A stretch of 64,000 nucleotides of DNA from Microbacterium sp. BLY (lineage in GTDB: Bacteria > Actinomycetota > Actinomycetes > Actinomycetales > Microbacteriaceae). The DNA lies in assembly GCF_017939615.1 (NCBI RefSeq), contig NZ_JAGKSR010000001.1:372001-436000 (forward strand). Direction: 5' to 3'. Made by a program: the position numbers and the translations under genes. Shown here one piece after another: positions 1 through 8,966 of the stretch; the first letter of the stretch is position 1; each line of letters opens with the position of its first letter. The notes below the pieces were generated by a model. The model worked only from the letters and a program-made list of their open reading frames with translations. It had not been told where the DNA came from and made no database searches.

Positions 1-1345
1 GCTCGTCGTCCGTGGCGGTGTCCTTCGCGAAGAGGAGGTTCTGCCGCACGTCCTCGTCGAACAGCTGCGGGTGCTGCTCGCACAGTCCCACGATGCGCCG
101 CAGCGACGGACCGGACAGGGTGGCGGCGTCGATGCCGTCGATCCGGTACTCGCCGTCGACGCGCAGGAAGCCCACGAGCGCGGCGGCGAGCGAGCTCTTG
201 CCCGCGCCGCTCGCTCCGGACACGAGCACCCGCTCGCCCGGCGCGAGGTCGAGGTCCACGCCGCGCAACGCCGGCGCGCCCCCGGGCCAGTGCGCCGTGG
301 CACCGCGCAGTGTGAGGGCGGGCACGCCGTCGACCTCCCGGTCCTCCCCCGCGTCGGTGCGCAGCTCCGGCGGCATCCGGTCGGGGAGCACGTCCACGAT
401 GCGCTCCGCGCTCGCACGGACGCTGCGCCACGAGGCCGCGGCGATCGGGACGGCGCCGAAGACCTCGAACACGACCATCGGCACGAGCACCGCGACCGCG
501 AGCCACGGCGCATCGATCTCCCCGGTGCTCAGGCCGGGCGCGGCCACGGCGAGCGCCCACACCGACGCGACGCCGGCCATCAGCGACACGACTCCGGCGG
601 CGACGGCCTGTGCGAGCGACGCCCGGCCGACGACCCGGCGCAGGGCTGCGTCGGCGACGCGGACCCGCTCCCGGGCCTGCGCCTCCGCACCGAACGCGAG
701 CAGGACGTCGAGGCTGCCGAAGTAGTCGACCAGGGCGGCGGACACCTCGGCCCGTCGGGCGGACACCGCGGCCTCCGCGCGCGAGCCGAAGACCCAGCCG
801 AGCCCGACGGCCGCGAGCGCGGCGACGAGGAGGCAGACGGCGAGGGTCAGCGCGGCGGGCGGCGAGACGAAGGCGAGGAAGCCCACGGCCCCGAGGGCCA
901 CGACGCCCGAGACGGCGAGCGGCTGCACCACCCGGAGCGGGAGGTTCTGCAGGTTCTCCACGTCATCGACGAGCGCCGCGAGCACCTGCCCCCGGTCGGT
1001 CGCGCCGAGACCGGCGGGCGAGAGCGGGATGAGCCGGCGCACCATGTCGGAGCGGGTGGTCGCGAGCTGCCGGAGCGCGGCGTCGTGCCCGCTCAGTCGT
1101 TCCAGATACCGCGTGACGGCGCGGGTCACCGCGAAGAACCGCACCCCGACGACCGCGATGGACAGCGGCACGAGCGAGTCGACGATCGACGCGCTCACGA
1201 TCAACCAGCCGCTCACGGCGAGGAGGCTCACCGCAGCGGCCGCCGACAGCACCCCCCAGATCAGTCCGGGCAGGAATCGGCGGAACGGCGGCTGCGCGAG
1301 CCGGAGCACGTCGCGGACCCGCTCGCTGCGCGTCGTCGCGGTCAT
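1..1345 (-). CDS. cydC: Cytochrome bd assembly ABC exporter, CydC half (partial, C-terminus beyond the left edge)
   Basis: About 448 codons are visible; the gene runs off position 1. It is one half of the CydDC heterodimeric ABC exporter, which in characterised bacteria moves thiols (cysteine/glutathione) across the inner membrane and is needed to assemble cytochrome bd. The N-terminal ~300 residues are hydrophobic transmembrane segments. A Walker A motif GASGAGKSS sits near residue 377. The signature loop and Walker B lie outside the window. The ATG at 1345 overlaps the cydD stop (ATGA), so the two are translationally coupled. It is the last visible gene of regulator-cydA-cydB-cydD-cydC. Assignment rests on order and domain type; the C/D naming follows operon convention. 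Confidence 0.9.
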   Translation of the reverse strand, partial: MTATTRSERVRDVLRLAQPPFRRFLPGLIWGVLSAAAAVSLLAVSGWLIVSASIVDSLVPLSIAVVGVRFFAVTRAVTRYLERLSGHDAALRQLATTRSDMVRRLIPLSPAGLGATDRGQVLAALVDDVENLQNLPLRVVQPLAVSGVVALGAVGFLAFVSPPAALTLAVCLLVAALAAVGLGWVFGSRAEAAVSARRAEVSAALVDYFGSLDVLLAFGAEAQARERVRVADAALRRVVGRASLAQAVAAGVVSLMAGVASVWALAVAAPGLSTGEIDAPWLAVAVLVPMVVFEVFGAVPIAAASWRSVRASAERIVDVLPDRMPPELRTDAGEDREVDGVPALTLRGATAHWPGGAPALRGVDLDLAPGERVLVSGASGAGKSSLAAALVGFLRVDGEYRIDGIDAATLSGPSLRRIVGLCEQHPQLFDEDVRQNLLFAKDTATDDE

Positions 1346-3000
1346 GCACTCACCCCCAGCGCCACGATCCGGTCGGCGATCTCCCGCGCCGAGCGACGGT
1401 GCGACACGAGGAGGACGACCGCTCCGGCGTCGGCGCGCTGCCGCAGCGACCGCCAGAGGCGCTCCTCGGTTTCCGGGTCGAGGGCGCTGGAGGGCTCGTC
1501 GAGCGCGAGCACCCGCGCCGCGCCGTCGTCGTGCCGGTACAGCGCCCTGGCCACCGCGACGCGCTGCGCCTGCCCGCCGGACAGCCCCGCGCCCTGCACA
1601 CCGAGAACGCGGTCGGCGTCGATCCCCTCCGCGCACGCGGCGTCGAGCGCCCGGCGCACACGGGCGAGGTCGGGAGCAGCATCGCCGAGGGCGACGTTCT
1701 CCACCACCGTGCCGCGCAGCAGCCCCGGCGCCTGCCCAGCCCAGGCGAGCCAGTCGGACGGCGCGAGCGCGGCGACGTCCCGCCCGCCCCAGGTCGCCGT
1801 CCCCGTGTAATCCACCGCGCCGCGGAGGGCCGCGAGCAGACTCGACTTTCCGGAGCCGCTCGGCCCCTCGATCAGGGTCACGGTCCCCGGCTCCGCGACG
1901 AACGACACCGGCGGGAGGTCTCGCACGCGGAGTCCCTCGACCACGAGTTCCCGTCCCGCCTGCACGACCCCGACACGACTGTCAGCCGATTCCGCGGGGT
2001 TCGGTCGTGCATCCGTACCGGGATCGTGCCGGCGCGCCCCGCTGCGGTCCCGGTCGCGCGCCGCATCGAGCACGTCGAACACGTCCTCCGTGGCCGCGAC
2101 ACCCTCGGCGGCCGCGTGGAACTGCACACCGACCTGGCGGATGGGGAGGAAGGCCTCGGGCGCGAGGAGCAGCACGAAGAGCCCGACCTCGAGGGTCAGG
2201 TCGCCCGAGAGCAGCCGGAACCCCACCGCGACGGCGATGAGCGCGACCGCCAGCGAGGCCAGCAGCTCCATCGCGAACCCGGAGAGGAACGAGAACCGGA
2301 GCACCTTCATCGTCTCGCGGCGGTACTCGTCGGCGGTCACCTCGATGCGGTCGGCGGCGCGACGATCCCGGCCGAACAGCCGCAGCGTCGACAGCCCCTG
2401 CACCGTGTCGGCGAAGCGGGCGGCCAGGTGCTGCAGCGTCTGCCACTGCTTCTTCTGCACCGTGCGGGTCGCGATGCCGATGAGGATGAGGAACAGCGGG
2501 ATGAGCGGCAGGGTGATGACGGCCGTCAGTCCGCTCGGCCAGTCCTGCCACCACATGACGGCGACGAGCACGGGCGTCGCGATGACGGTGAGGACCAGCT
2601 GCGGGATGTACCGCGCGAAGTACGCGTCCAGGGCCTCCAGCCCGTGGCCGGCGGTGACGGCGATCGCCGTCTGGTTGCGCTGCGCGAGCCAGCCGGGCCC
2701 GAGCCGCCCGACCGCCGCGACGAGGGCCGCGCGCAGCTGCATGCCGGTGCGGGCCGCGGCCTGCGTGCCCGCCGCGTCGGAGGCGGCGATGAGCAGCCCC
2801 CGCAGCAGCGCCGTCGCCAGCAGCCAGAGCAGCGTGACGGAGACGTCGCGCCCGGCGATCGCCCCGACGATCGCCTCGGTGAGCAGCCAGGCGAAGGCGA
2901 TCGTCACCGCGGTCTGGAAGACGCCGATCGCGGCCGACGCCAGGAGGAATCCCCGGGCGGCGGCCGCGTATCGGAGCAGCCTCGGATCGACGGGTTTCAC
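1342..3000 (-). CDS. cydD: Cytochrome bd assembly ABC exporter, CydD half
   Basis: 552 residues. Transmembrane domain about 1-310, then a nucleotide-binding domain with Walker A GPSGSGKSS near residue 380, signature LSGGQAQRVAVARAL near 470, and Walker B with LALDEPSSALD. An Arg/Asp-rich linker lies between the two domains. The GTG at 3000 was chosen because it overlaps the cydB stop (GTGA) and begins VKPVDPRLLRYAAAARG at the expected family start. A longer in-frame reading to 3267 runs antiparallel through cydB and has no family similarity. It pairs with CydC in the inner membrane for bd oxidase maturation. Confidence 0.93.
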   Translation of the reverse strand: MKPVDPRLLRYAAAARGFLLASAAIGVFQTAVTIAFAWLLTEAIVGAIAGRDVSVTLLWLLATALLRGLLIAASDAAGTQAAARTGMQLRAALVAAVGRLGPGWLAQRNQTAIAVTAGHGLEALDAYFARYIPQLVLTVIATPVLVAVMWWQDWPSGLTAVITLPLIPLFLILIGIATRTVQKKQWQTLQHLAARFADTVQGLSTLRLFGRDRRAADRIEVTADEYRRETMKVLRFSFLSGFAMELLASLAVALIAVAVGFRLLSGDLTLEVGLFVLLLAPEAFLPIRQVGVQFHAAAEGVAATEDVFDVLDAARDRDRSGARRHDPGTDARPNPAESADSRVGVVQAGRELVVEGLRVRDLPPVSFVAEPGTVTLIEGPSGSGKSSLLAALRGAVDYTGTATWGGRDVAALAPSDWLAWAGQAPGLLRGTVVENVALGDAAPDLARVRRALDAACAEGIDADRVLGVQGAGLSGGQAQRVAVARALYRHDDGAARVLALDEPSSALDPETEERLWRSLRQRADAGAVVLLVSHRRSAREIADRIVALGVSA

Positions 3001-4025
3001 GCGTGCGCCGGAGCCCCCTCGATCGACCGGCGGGTGACGCGCTTGCGGAACACCCAGTAGGTCCACGACTGGTACGCGATGACCAACGGCAGGGCGATCA
3101 GCGCGGTCCAGCTCATGATCTGCAGCGTATACGGAGTGCTCGATGCGTTGGCGATCGTCAGGCTGTACGCCGGGTCGATCGTCGAGGGCATCACGAACGG
3201 GAACAGCGCGGAGAACAGCATGACGACGGCGAACATGACCGTGAGCATGCCGGCGACGAACGCCCACCCGTCGCGGCGCACGAGCGAGAAGCCGACCGCC
3301 GCGATCAGGCTGACCGCCGCGAGCGCACCGGCCCCGATGACCAGCCAGAGCAACGGCGCCTCGCGGCCCATCGCGATCGCGACCGTCCAGATCACCGTCG
3401 CGGCTGCGACGAGGATCGTCGGGAGGGCCGCCTTCTTCGCGAGCTTCCGCGCGTCCTCGTGCACCTGGCCGTCCGTCTTCAGCGCGACGAACAGCACGCC
3501 GTGCAGGAAGAAGAGGAGGAGGGTCGTGACGCCGACGAGCAGCGCGTACGGGTTGAGCAGCGAGAAGAAGCCGCCGACGTAGATGTGGTTCTCATCGATC
3601 GCCACCCCCTGCACGATGTTGCCGAATGCGACGCCCCAGAGCAGCGCCGGGACGACCGAGCCGATCACGATCATCCGGTCGAAGCCGCGCTTCCACTGCC
3701 GGCTCTTCCGCTGATGCCGGTACTCGAACGAGACGCCGCGGAGGATGAGCGCGAGCAGGATGAGCAGCAGCGGCAGGTAGAACCCGCTGAACAGCGTGGC
3801 GTACCACTCGGGGAACGAGGCGAACAACGACGCCCCGGCCACGATGACCCACGTCTCGTTGAGGTCCCACACGGGACCGATCGTGTTGATGACCTGCCGG
3901 CGCGACACGTCGTCCTTGCCGAGGAACGGCAGCGACATGCCGACACCGAAGTCGAACCCGTCGAGGACGAAGTAGCCGACGAACAGGAAGGCGACCACCC
4001 AGAACCAGATCGTTGCGAGATCCAT
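2997..4025 (-). CDS. cydB: Cytochrome bd ubiquinol/menaquinol oxidase subunit II
   Basis: 342 residues, a typical CydB length. It is the non-haem-ligating structural subunit of the terminal oxidase that reduces oxygen with quinol in the membrane. Family signatures are visible: GFDFGVG at 23-29, IGPVWDLNETWVIVAG near 45-65, and the C-terminal QSWTYWVFRKRV. Around eight or nine hydrophobic segments fill the chain. It starts 14 bp after cydA and its stop overlaps cydD by 4 bp, so the four genes form one transcript. Confidence 0.96.
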   Translation of the reverse strand: MDLATIWFWVVAFLFVGYFVLDGFDFGVGMSLPFLGKDDVSRRQVINTIGPVWDLNETWVIVAGASLFASFPEWYATLFSGFYLPLLLILLALILRGVSFEYRHQRKSRQWKRGFDRMIVIGSVVPALLWGVAFGNIVQGVAIDENHIYVGGFFSLLNPYALLVGVTTLLLFFLHGVLFVALKTDGQVHEDARKLAKKAALPTILVAAATVIWTVAIAMGREAPLLWLVIGAGALAAVSLIAAVGFSLVRRDGWAFVAGMLTVMFAVVMLFSALFPFVMPSTIDPAYSLTIANASSTPYTLQIMSWTALIALPLVIAYQSWTYWVFRKRVTRRSIEGAPAHA

Positions 4026-4039
4026 GATGCTCGTTCCTC

Positions 4040-5455
4040 TCAGTACACGACCGACGGCAGCTGAGCCGTCTCCTCATGGGGCTGTTCGTCGGTGTCCGGC
4101 CCCTTCTGGGCGGCCTTGACGATCAGCTTGACCTCGACCACGGCCAGCGCGGCGTAGATCGCGGTGAAGGCGATCAGCGAGATCAGGACCTCGACGCCGG
4201 TCACGCCGGGCGAGACACCGTCGCGCGTGGACATCAGGCCGAACACGATCCACGGCTGTCGGCCCATCTCGGTGAACACCCAGCCCATGATGTTGGCGGC
4301 GAGCGCGAGCGGGAACGACCAGATGGCGACCTTCCACATCCACGGCGCGACCGGCTTCGTGGCCTTCTTGCGGGTGACCCAGAGGCCGGCGACGGCGACG
4401 AGGGCGGCGGCGATGCCGAGGCCGATCATCCAGCGGAACGACCAGTACGTGATCCAGAGGACCGGGGCGAAGTCGGTGAGGCCGGTGCTCGCGTAGGTCT
4501 GGGCGTACTCGGCGTTGAGGTCGTTGATGCCGTGCACACACGCGTCGAGCGTGTGGGTCGACAGCAGCGACAGCAGGTACGGCACCCGGATCGAGAACAG
4601 CTCCGAGCTGCCGTCCGGCGTCCCCAGCGTGAAGATGCTGAAGGAGGCGTCGGCGCCGCAGACGGTGTTGAACGTCGCCTCCGCGGCCGCCATCTTCATC
4701 GGCTGCGCGGCGTACATCGCCAGACCCAGCTGGTCACCGGTGAGCACGACGCCCGCGGTCGAGAAGATCATCGCCCAGAGGCCGAACTTCAGCGAGATGC
4801 GCATGGTGTCGAAGTGCTGCCCGCGGGCCAGGTGCCACGCGGACACCGAGATGACGACACCGGCGGCGAACATGAGCGCGCCGAAGATGGTGTGCGGGAA
4901 CGCGGCGAGAGCGACGGGGTTGGTCAGCAGCGCCCAGAAGTCGGTGAGCTCGGCACGGTTGGTCGCCTCGTTGTACGTGTAGCCGACCGGGTTCTGCATG
5001 AACGCGTTGGCGGCGATGATGAAGTACGCCGACAGGATGCTGCCGATGGAGACGCACCAGATGGTGGCGAGGTGGATCTTCTGCGGGAGCTTGTCCCAGC
5101 CGAAGATCCAGAGGCCGATGAAGGTCGCCTCGAAGAAGAACGCCAGCAGGCCCTCGAAGGCGAGCGGGGCACCGAACACGTCGCCGACGAAGCGGGAGTA
5201 GTCCGACCAGTTCATGCCGAACTGGAACTCCTGCACGATGCCGGTGACCACGCCCATGGCGAAGTTGATGAGGAAGATCTTCCCGAAGAACCGGGTGAGG
5301 TGCAGGTACTGGACCTTGCCCGTCCGGACCCACGCCGTCTGGAAGATCGCGGCGACCAGCGCCATCCCGATCGTCAGGGGGACGAAGAGGTAGTGATAGA
5401 CGGTCGTCAGGCCGAATTGCCATCGGGCCAGAGCGAGCGGATCAAGCCATTCCAT
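4040..5455 (-). CDS. cydA: Cytochrome bd ubiquinol/menaquinol oxidase subunit I
   Basis: 471 residues. This haem-binding subunit carries b558, b595 and d and oxidises quinol. Visible family markers are the N-terminal TTVYHYLFVPLTIG with His21 (haem-ligand region) and the GRQPW motif near residue 398. I chose ATG 5455 because it starts exactly at the family N-terminus MEWLDPLALARWQFG; a 40-codon upstream extension lies inside the regulator gene and is not homologous. The start overlaps the 3' end of the upstream regulator gene by 14 bp, linking regulator and oxidase expression. High-affinity bd oxidases usually serve low-oxygen or stress respiration. Confidence 0.96.
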   Translation of the reverse strand: MEWLDPLALARWQFGLTTVYHYLFVPLTIGMALVAAIFQTAWVRTGKVQYLHLTRFFGKIFLINFAMGVVTGIVQEFQFGMNWSDYSRFVGDVFGAPLAFEGLLAFFFEATFIGLWIFGWDKLPQKIHLATIWCVSIGSILSAYFIIAANAFMQNPVGYTYNEATNRAELTDFWALLTNPVALAAFPHTIFGALMFAAGVVISVSAWHLARGQHFDTMRISLKFGLWAMIFSTAGVVLTGDQLGLAMYAAQPMKMAAAEATFNTVCGADASFSIFTLGTPDGSSELFSIRVPYLLSLLSTHTLDACVHGINDLNAEYAQTYASTGLTDFAPVLWITYWSFRWMIGLGIAAALVAVAGLWVTRKKATKPVAPWMWKVAIWSFPLALAANIMGWVFTEMGRQPWIVFGLMSTRDGVSPGVTGVEVLISLIAFTAIYAALAVVEVKLIVKAAQKGPDTDEQPHEETAQLPSVVY

Positions 5456-6116
5456 GAGCGACTCCCGTTCTGTTCGACGCCTGCGCGGCGGTGTCGCGCA
5501 GCTGTACGGTGCATTCGGAAGGGAGCGCTGCTTCGCGCACATGCTCTGCTTCGAGCGGTCCCCCCGCTTCTGCAAGGATGCCCTGCATCAGCCCGAGATG
5601 CACCTGGCAGAGCATCGGGCGGTCCTCCGGACGGCCGGCGGCGTGCGGACACGGGCTCAGGTCGACGGTCAGGCCGCGGTCGTCCACGACGGGCTCGAAG
5701 CCGCTCTCCTCGAGGTGCTCGACGAGGGCGTCGAGCTGGTACGTGGCGTCCTTCCCCAGCGCGGTCGCGGTGCCGGGGAGGACGCTGCGGAGCAGGTCGC
5801 CGCGACGAGCGGCGGCCTTGGCCTTGCTGCGCGCGACCGGGCTGGAGGCGTCCGGGGCTCCGGTGGCGGCGCGGTACAGCGTGCGCGGGCGGCCGCGCGT
5901 GGTGCGGTGCTCGATGGTGGGGATGACATACCCGCCCTCGATGAGCCGCTGGAGGTGCTCGCGCACCGTGTTGGCGTGCAGACCCGTGGCGTCGCAGAGG
6001 TCGGCGATCGCGAGTTCCCCGGAGCCACCGGAGTGCCGGGCTTCGAAGAGGAGGTGCAGGATGCGCACCCGGGAGTAGCTGGAGATCGGCCCGCAGACGG
6101 ACCCGCCATTGGACAT
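5442..6116 (-). CDS. ArsR/SufR-like (COG2345) winged-helix regulator preceding cydABDC
   Basis: 224 residues. The N-terminal winged helix (about 12-80) contains VRILHLLFEA, LCDATGLHANTVREHLQRL and a basic wing with RTTRGRPRTLY. The C-terminal half carries Cys156-x13-Cys170-x31-Cys202 beginning CPHAAG. That arrangement recalls the cysteine set that ligates an Fe-S cluster in SufR-type members of this family; the spacing is not identical to SufR and cluster binding is inference. It overlaps cydA by 14 bp, so a role as redox or oxygen sensor for the oxidase operon is plausible. No Shine-Dalgarno is seen; GATAAT lies 6 nt before the ATG (6123-6128 on the minus strand), suggesting a leaderless mRNA. 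Confidence 0.85.
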   Translation of the reverse strand: MSNGGSVCGPISSYSRVRILHLLFEARHSGGSGELAIADLCDATGLHANTVREHLQRLIEGGYVIPTIEHRTTRGRPRTLYRAATGAPDASSPVARSKAKAAARRGDLLRSVLPGTATALGKDATYQLDALVEHLEESGFEPVVDDRGLTVDLSPCPHAAGRPEDRPMLCQVHLGLMQGILAEAGGPLEAEHVREAALPSECTVQLRDTAAQASNRTGVAHGMA

Positions 6117-6216
6117 GCCTCAATTATCGGCCGGAACCGCTCGGCGCCGGGGGACCCGGGCCGTGAATAATCGCCTGGTCGATAGGGATGTCTGATCCCG
6201 CCGATAGCCTGGGGGC

Positions 6217-7584
6217 ATGGCCACCCGGAAACCCGCTCCTCCCGCGTACGTCTGCACCGAGTGCGGGTGGACGACGGCCAAGTGGGTCGGCCGGTGCGGC
6301 GAGTGCCAGCAGTGGGGCACGGTCCAGGAGCAGGCCACGCAGACCGGCATCCTCCGCCGCGTGAACGCCCTCGCCCCGACCGCCGACCGCGCCGCGCGCC
6401 CGATCACGCAGATCACCACGCAGGACGCCCCGCGACGGACGAGCGGCGTCGGCGAGTTCGACCGCGTGCTCGGCGGCGGCATCGTGCCGGGGGCCGCGAT
6501 CCTCCTCAGCGGCGAGCCCGGCGTCGGCAAGTCCACCCTCCTGCTGGAGGTCGCCGCGCAGGCGGCCCGGAGCGGACGACGCGTGCTCTACGCGAGCGCC
6601 GAGGAGTCGCCGGCCCAGGTGCGGCTGCGCGCCGAGCGCACCGGCGCCCTGCACGACGAGCTCTATCTCGCGAGCGAGACCGATCTCGCCACCATCCTCG
6701 GCCACATCGACGAGGTGCAGCCGCAGCTCGTCATCGTCGACTCGGTCCAGACGGTCTCCTCCTCCCTCACCGACGGCGCGGCCGGTCAGCCGAGCCAGGT
6801 GCGCGAGGTCGCCGCGACCCTCATCCGGGTGGCGAAGGAGCGCGACCTCCCGATCATCATCGTGGGGCACGTGACGAAGGACGGCCAGGTCGCCGGCCCG
6901 CGGGTGCTGGAGCACCTCGTCGACGTGGTGTGCCACTTCGAGGGCGACCGGCAGACGTCGCTGCGGTTCATCCGCGCGCTCAAGAACCGCTTCGGCCCGA
7001 CCGACGAGGTCGGCTGCTTCGAGATGACCGGAGACGGCATCGCTGAGGTGCCGGATCCGTCCGGCCTGTTCCTGTCGCAGGGTGCGTCCGAACCCGGCAC
7101 CTGCGTCGCGATCTCGCTGGAGGGCCGCCGCGCCCTCCCCGTCGAGGTGCAGGCGCTGACCGTGCCGAGCAACGCCCCGAACCCGCGGCGCATCGTGCAC
7201 GGTCTCGACTCCTCGCGCGTGGCGATGGTCCTCGCCATCCTCGAGCGTCGCGCGGGCGTGCCCACCGGCAGCCTCGACGTCTATGTGTCCACCGTCGGCG
7301 GCGTGCGGTTCACCGAGCCCGCCGCCGACCTCGCCATCGCGATCGCGGTGGCCGGTTCCATCCAGATGATCTCGGTGCCGCGCACGGTCGCCGCTGTCGG
7401 CGAGCTCAGTCTCGCCGGCGAGGTGCGGCCGGTGACGCAGGCGGCGCAGCGACGGTCCGAAGCCGCACGACTCGGCTACGAGCAGGTCGTCGACGATCGC
7501 TCCAAGACGCTGCGTGCCGCGCTGGGAGACGTCAGGGCGCGCAACAGCACCCGCCGCCCGGACCGCGACATCCCTCCGTTCTGA
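6217..7584 (+). CDS. radA: DNA repair protein RadA (Sms)
   Basis: 455 residues, normal length. RadA is a RecA-like branch-migration ATPase acting in recombination and stalled fork processing. In order: an N-terminal four-cysteine zinc finger (CTECGWTTAKWVGRCGEC, 13-30), Walker A GEPGVGKST at 99-107, Walker B-like LVIVDSVQT, the RadA-specific KNRFG motif near 250, and a Lon-protease-like C-terminal domain from about 270. TAGCCT at 6205-6210 followed by GGGGGC directly abutting ATG suggests a leaderless promoter; the G-run has no spacing to serve as a ribosome site. It is divergent from the cyd operon regulator. Confidence 0.97.
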   Translation: MATRKPAPPAYVCTECGWTTAKWVGRCGECQQWGTVQEQATQTGILRRVNALAPTADRAARPITQITTQDAPRRTSGVGEFDRVLGGGIVPGAAILLSGEPGVGKSTLLLEVAAQAARSGRRVLYASAEESPAQVRLRAERTGALHDELYLASETDLATILGHIDEVQPQLVIVDSVQTVSSSLTDGAAGQPSQVREVAATLIRVAKERDLPIIIVGHVTKDGQVAGPRVLEHLVDVVCHFEGDRQTSLRFIRALKNRFGPTDEVGCFEMTGDGIAEVPDPSGLFLSQGASEPGTCVAISLEGRRALPVEVQALTVPSNAPNPRRIVHGLDSSRVAMVLAILERRAGVPTGSLDVYVSTVGGVRFTEPAADLAIAIAVAGSIQMISVPRTVAAVGELSLAGEVRPVTQAAQRRSEAARLGYEQVVDDRSKTLRAALGDVRARNSTRRPDRDIPPF

Positions 7585-7602
7585 GCCGGCGGGGCGCCGC
7601 GG

Positions 7603-8022
7603 TCAGGCGTCGAGGGCCTTGAGCAGCTCCACCGGATCGGCCTGCATCGGGTGCGGACCCGCGATGTCGAGGAACACGGTCGTGATCGGGTGGGCGGCGA
7701 GGAAGGCGCGCAGCCAGGTCGCGTCGTAGATGCCGACACCGGGCGGGAGGTTCGCCGGCTTGTTCTTGGCGTCGCTGAACAGCAGCAGCGCGAGGTCGCC
7801 GGTGTTCGGGTCGCGGTACGTCCACACCTCGCCGCTGTCGAGGGGGTTGTCGCGGGCACCGGGCTTGATGAGCGGGACCACGGTGGTGCCGTGCCGCAGC
7901 GCGAACGCGACCGCGGCGACGTCCTGCTTCTCGAGTGCGAGAGCCAGGGCTTCGGACCGGAAGTCCTCGGGGGCCGGCTTCTTCTTCGCGCCCTTCGCGG
8001 ACTTCGCCTTCTTCGCTGCCAT
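7603..8022 (-). CDS. SseB-like N-terminal domain protein, function unknown
   Basis: 139 residues. A very basic Lys/Ala tail (about 1-17) precedes one alpha/beta domain with VAAVAFALRHGTTVVPLI, a Thr/Asp-rich strand region (VWTYRDPNTGDLALLLFSDA) and a C-terminal DPVELLKALDA. This layout resembles the SseB N-terminal domain that is common in actinobacteria; I cannot give a reaction. It is convergent with radA across 18 bp. No Shine-Dalgarno with normal spacing; TAAGCT stands 6 nt before the ATG (8029-8034 minus). A perfect 14-bp inverted repeat lies about 50-95 bp upstream. Confidence 0.6.
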   Translation of the reverse strand: MAAKKAKSAKGAKKKPAPEDFRSEALALALEKQDVAAVAFALRHGTTVVPLIKPGARDNPLDSGEVWTYRDPNTGDLALLLFSDAKNKPANLPPGVGIYDATWLRAFLAAHPITTVFLDIAGPHPMQADPVELLKALDA

Positions 8023-8070
8023 GCTTCCAGCTTAGGCACCGGGACGGCGCGGCGGCGCCGGGAAAGATTG

Positions 8071-8118
8071 GGGCCCTCTCGAGTCCTCCATTGGGGACTG
8101 GGGTACTCGAGAGGGCCC
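8071..8118. repeat. Perfect 14-bp inverted repeat in the SseB-like gene leader
   Basis: The arms GGGCCCTCTCGAGT (8071-8084) and ACTCGAGAGGGCCC (8105-8118) are exact reverse complements around a 20-nt loop. A third partial copy, CTCTCGAG, follows at about 8125-8132. There is no clear T-tract, so an operator or processed hairpin is as likely as a terminator. Confidence 0.7.
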
Positions 8119-8232
8119 TCGGACTCTCGAGCGGCGGTGTCGAAGCGCTGGGGACGCTGTAATACGACGCCACTGGGGATGGCATGTTGCCGCAGATGCG
8201 GAGAGTCACATCTATGGTATCCCAAAGAACCA

Positions 8233-8250
8233 GCCCTGTCAGCACAGGGC
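8233..8250 (-). terminator. Weak hairpin terminator after the 8262-8906 gene
   Basis: The 7-bp stem GCCCTGT/ACAGGGC with a 4-nt loop lies about 12 bp past the stop of the minus-strand membrane protein gene. On the minus strand it is followed by a short T-containing stretch (TGGTTCTTTG), so termination would be weak. Confidence 0.4.
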
Positions 8251-8261
8251 CCGTCTCCCCC

Positions 8262-8906
8262 TCAGAACAGGAGGATCTGCGTGGTGGAGGCGCTGGGGAA
8301 CCCGCCGATCGAGACGCCGACGTGGTACGACGCCCCGCCGCCCGGTGCCCGCTGCCGATTCTCCTGTGCGCAGGTCTCGACGCTCGACCGCGTGCGGTCC
8401 CAGACCACGGGCTCCTTGCTGACGACGGTGGATCCCGCCGTGAGAGTGGCGATCATGCTGCTCGGGTTCTCCTGGCAGTCGGTCGAACGCCACCACACGT
8501 CGGAGCCGCTGGAGACGGTGAACACCTGCATGCTGGACCCCACATCGATCGTGCAGTCCTGGTCGCCCTTGTTGGTGAGCGAGATCGAGAGCTTCGGCGA
8601 GACGCCCGCCGCGTACGACTCGGCATCCGTGACGGCCTTCACCTCGACGTCCTTCGCCTCACATGCGACGACCGCCGGAGTGGCGTCCGCCGACGGCGAC
8701 GGTGAGGGCGACGGCGATCCGGAGGGCGTGGGAGTGCCGGTCGCCGACGACGTGGGCGCCGGCCCCGGGTCCTCCCCGCCGGTCGCGACCCACGGCCGCG
8801 CCACGAGGAGCCAGACCGCGGCGCCGATGATCGCGAGCACGAGGATCAGCCCGAGCAGCGCCGCCAGTCGCCGGCGGCGGTACACGGCGGCGGAGTGACG
8901 GGGCAT
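8262..8906 (-). CDS. Single-pass membrane protein with extracytoplasmic domain, unknown function
   Basis: 214 residues. A basic N-terminus (PRHSAAVYRRRRL) leads into one transmembrane helix (about 14-36), then a Ser/Pro/Thr-rich linker (about 46-75), then a beta-rich outer domain with four cysteines that could form disulfides. The domain has the alternating hydrophobic pattern of an immunoglobulin-like or DUF4232-like fold (KLSISLTNKGDQDCTIDVG). No catalytic motif is recognised. TAACCT stands 6 nt before ATG (8913-8918 minus) with no spaced Shine-Dalgarno, so the mRNA is probably leaderless. Confidence 0.7.
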   Translation of the reverse strand: MPRHSAAVYRRRRLAALLGLILVLAIIGAAVWLLVARPWVATGGEDPGPAPTSSATGTPTPSGSPSPSPSPSADATPAVVACEAKDVEVKAVTDAESYAAGVSPKLSISLTNKGDQDCTIDVGSSMQVFTVSSGSDVWWRSTDCQENPSSMIATLTAGSTVVSKEPVVWDRTRSSVETCAQENRQRAPGGGASYHVGVSIGGFPSASTTQILLF

Positions 8907-8925
8907 GGTTCCAGGTTAAGCGATC

Positions 8926-8947
8926 CGCCTCCGCGCGCCGGGAGGCG
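8926..8947 (-). terminator. Candidate terminator hairpin after the argA-like gene
   Basis: The 7-bp stem CGCCTCC/GGAGGCG with an 8-nt GC loop begins about 20 bp downstream of the argA-like stop on the minus strand. No T-run follows. Confidence 0.35.
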
Positions 8948-8966
8948 CGAGGCGGTCGGCCCGGGG

